Origin: an uncultured Filifactor sp.
GTDB lineage: Bacteria; Bacillota; Clostridia; Peptostreptococcales; Filifactoraceae
Direction: 5' to 3'
Length of the DNA stretch: 7,015 nt
Assembly (NCBI GenBank): GCA_947254385.1
Contig: CAMYCP010000065.1
Span: 1-7,015 of the forward strand
The translations under genes and the position numbers were made by a program. Shown here piece by piece: positions 6,514 through 7,015 of the stretch. Below the pieces are notes generated by a model. The model saw only the letters and a list, made by a program, of their open reading frames with translations. It was not told the origin of the DNA and made no database searches. Within the stretch, counting starts at the first letter, position 1, and the number at the start of each line of letters is the position of its first letter.

Positions 6514-6600
6514 AAAAAAAATACACATCACAAAAGCACAATCCGTTTTTTAAATGAAAAATTGAAATATTAAAAAAAAACGCTTTTCGTTATTATAATT

Positions 6601-6629
6601 ATTATATCACATAGAATTGATATTCCCAA
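6601..6629 (-). promoter_or_regulatory. Likely promoter of the recG operon
   Basis: On the minus strand TTGGGA (6624-6629) and TATAAT (6601-6606) are 17 nt apart. The start would be near 6594, giving a leader of about 90 nt. A second TATAAT at 6592-6597 has a much weaker -35 (TCAATT) and is less likely. Confidence 0.6.
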
Positions 6630-6677
6630 AAACTTTGCTTAATTTTAAGCTGCTTTAAGTACTGATACTAAACCACT

Positions 6678-6709
6678 ATAGAAAAATCATTAATGTTATA
6701 ACGCTTTAG
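6678..6709. repeat. 32-bp direct repeat, right copy
   Basis: Identical to 7-38 over 32 bases in the same orientation. This copy forms the left end of the inverted-repeat element 6678-6884. The preceding bases (ACT versus CTG) differ between copies. Confidence 0.85.
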
Positions 6710-6738
6710 TAAGGCTTTCCAAATTCGCTCAGTTCAAC

Positions 6739-6783
6739 ATGACGTCCGAAATATGTTTTATATAATAAATTATATTTAAAAAA
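6739..6783. repeat. Block similar to left-flank 184-232
   Basis: This 45-bp block begins ATGACGTCCGAAATATG and ends in TATATTTAAAAAA. It is about 80% identical to 184-232 with a 4-nt gap. It lies inside the MITE-like element, so the element's interior, and not only its ends, is shared between the flanks. Confidence 0.6.
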
Positions 6784-6913
6784 TAACTCTTAAGCCTAAA
6801 TTATTACGGGAGCGCTTTTTAACAAGCGTTATAATTAATAAGACTCTAAATTTCCGGTTGCGATAAATTAAATGATTTTTCTATCAGATTTCAGTATGAA
6901 ATATTTTTATTCT

Positions 6914-6970
6914 AAATTGCAATATCAAGTTGAACACTTTTGGTAATACAACTTTATGATAAATTCCGCT
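6914..6970. repeat. Inverted third copy of the left-flank tandem unit
   Basis: The reverse complement of this segment follows unit 1 of the left flank. Thirty-three bases (6938-6970 inverted, against 104-136) match at 28 positions, and after a 4-nt gap both reach GATAYTRCAATTT. It lies 29 bp outside the right end of the MITE-like element, whereas the left-flank units lie beyond the left 32-bp repeat. Confidence 0.6.
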
Positions 6971-7015
6971 TAAAATTGCATACTGCTTCTTTAAAAACAA
7001 ATTACTGTTAAAAGT

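Larger units (their letters stand above)
6678..6884. mobile_element. MITE-like 207-bp element with inverted ends
   Basis: The ends ATAGAAAAATCATT (6678-6691) and AATGATTTTTCTAT (6871-6884) are perfect 14-bp inverted repeats. A second inverted pair lies inside: ATTAATGTTATAACGCTT (6689-6706) against AAGCGTTATAATTAAT (6824-6839), with a 2-nt gap. The left end is thus a continuous arm of 29 bp, while the right arm is split by about 31 bp (6840-6870). An inner hairpin, AGCGCTT with AAGCGTT, lies at 6811-6830. There is no coding frame and no clear target duplication. It fits a decayed, non-autonomous element or structured intergenic repeat. No transposase is present to name its family. Confidence 0.55.
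6504..7015. other. Non-coding AT-rich region upstream of recG with promoter and repeats
   Basis: No gene is seen on either strand. The part next to recG (6504-6640) holds its leader and promoter. Beyond that come the 32-bp repeat and the MITE-like element (6678-6884), then an inverted copy of the left-flank unit (6914-6970). The last 45 bases show nothing recognisable. Confidence 0.75.

Noticed and set aside
6575..6592. AACG/CGTT hairpin with T-run in the recG leader
   Set aside because: Only four base pairs; too weak to call a terminator or attenuator in such AT-rich DNA.

Overview
The window is a run of seven genes, all on the minus strand, from an AT-rich Gram-positive bacterium. It is most likely a member of the Clostridia: A/T-ending codons dominate, ribosome binding sites are strong GGAG/GGAGG types, and recG-rsmD-coaD is followed by a coiled-coil gene as in many Clostridia. 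A more precise assignment is not possible from sequence alone.

Read in the direction of transcription (right to left), the first unit is recG (fork-reversal helicase), rsmD (16S rRNA guanine methyltransferase), coaD (coenzyme A biosynthesis) and a coiled-coil protein of unknown role whose N-terminal part resembles actinobacterial SepIVA. These four genes are tightly packed (11-nt gap, 4-nt ATGA overlap, 3-nt gap) and look like one operon driven from a promoter near 6601-6629. Next is rpmB (ribosomal protein bL28, zinc-binding form), with its own near-consensus promoter (2761-2789) and an intrinsic terminator (2431-2463). The last unit is purE-purF (purine biosynthesis), with its own promoter (2361-2389).

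The most striking point in the coding DNA is PurF. Its phosphoribosyltransferase half and all four iron-sulfur-type cysteines look intact. The catalytic N-terminal cysteine of its glutaminase domain is alanine, and the oxyanion-hole asparagine is aspartate. It therefore looks like a glutaminase-dead, possibly ammonia-dependent, PRPP amidotransferase or a divergent PurF paralogue.

The gene block is flanked by non-coding, very AT-rich DNA (1-377 and 6504-7015) holding related repeats. These are a 32-bp identical direct repeat some 6.67 kb apart, a second diverged block of about 45-49 bp, two tandem units of about 90 bp on the left with an inverted third copy on the right, and a 207-bp MITE-like element with inverted ends at 6678-6884. 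No transposase, CRISPR array, tRNA or rRNA gene was seen. Apart from the PurF anomaly and these flanking repeats, the region is ordinary core genome.
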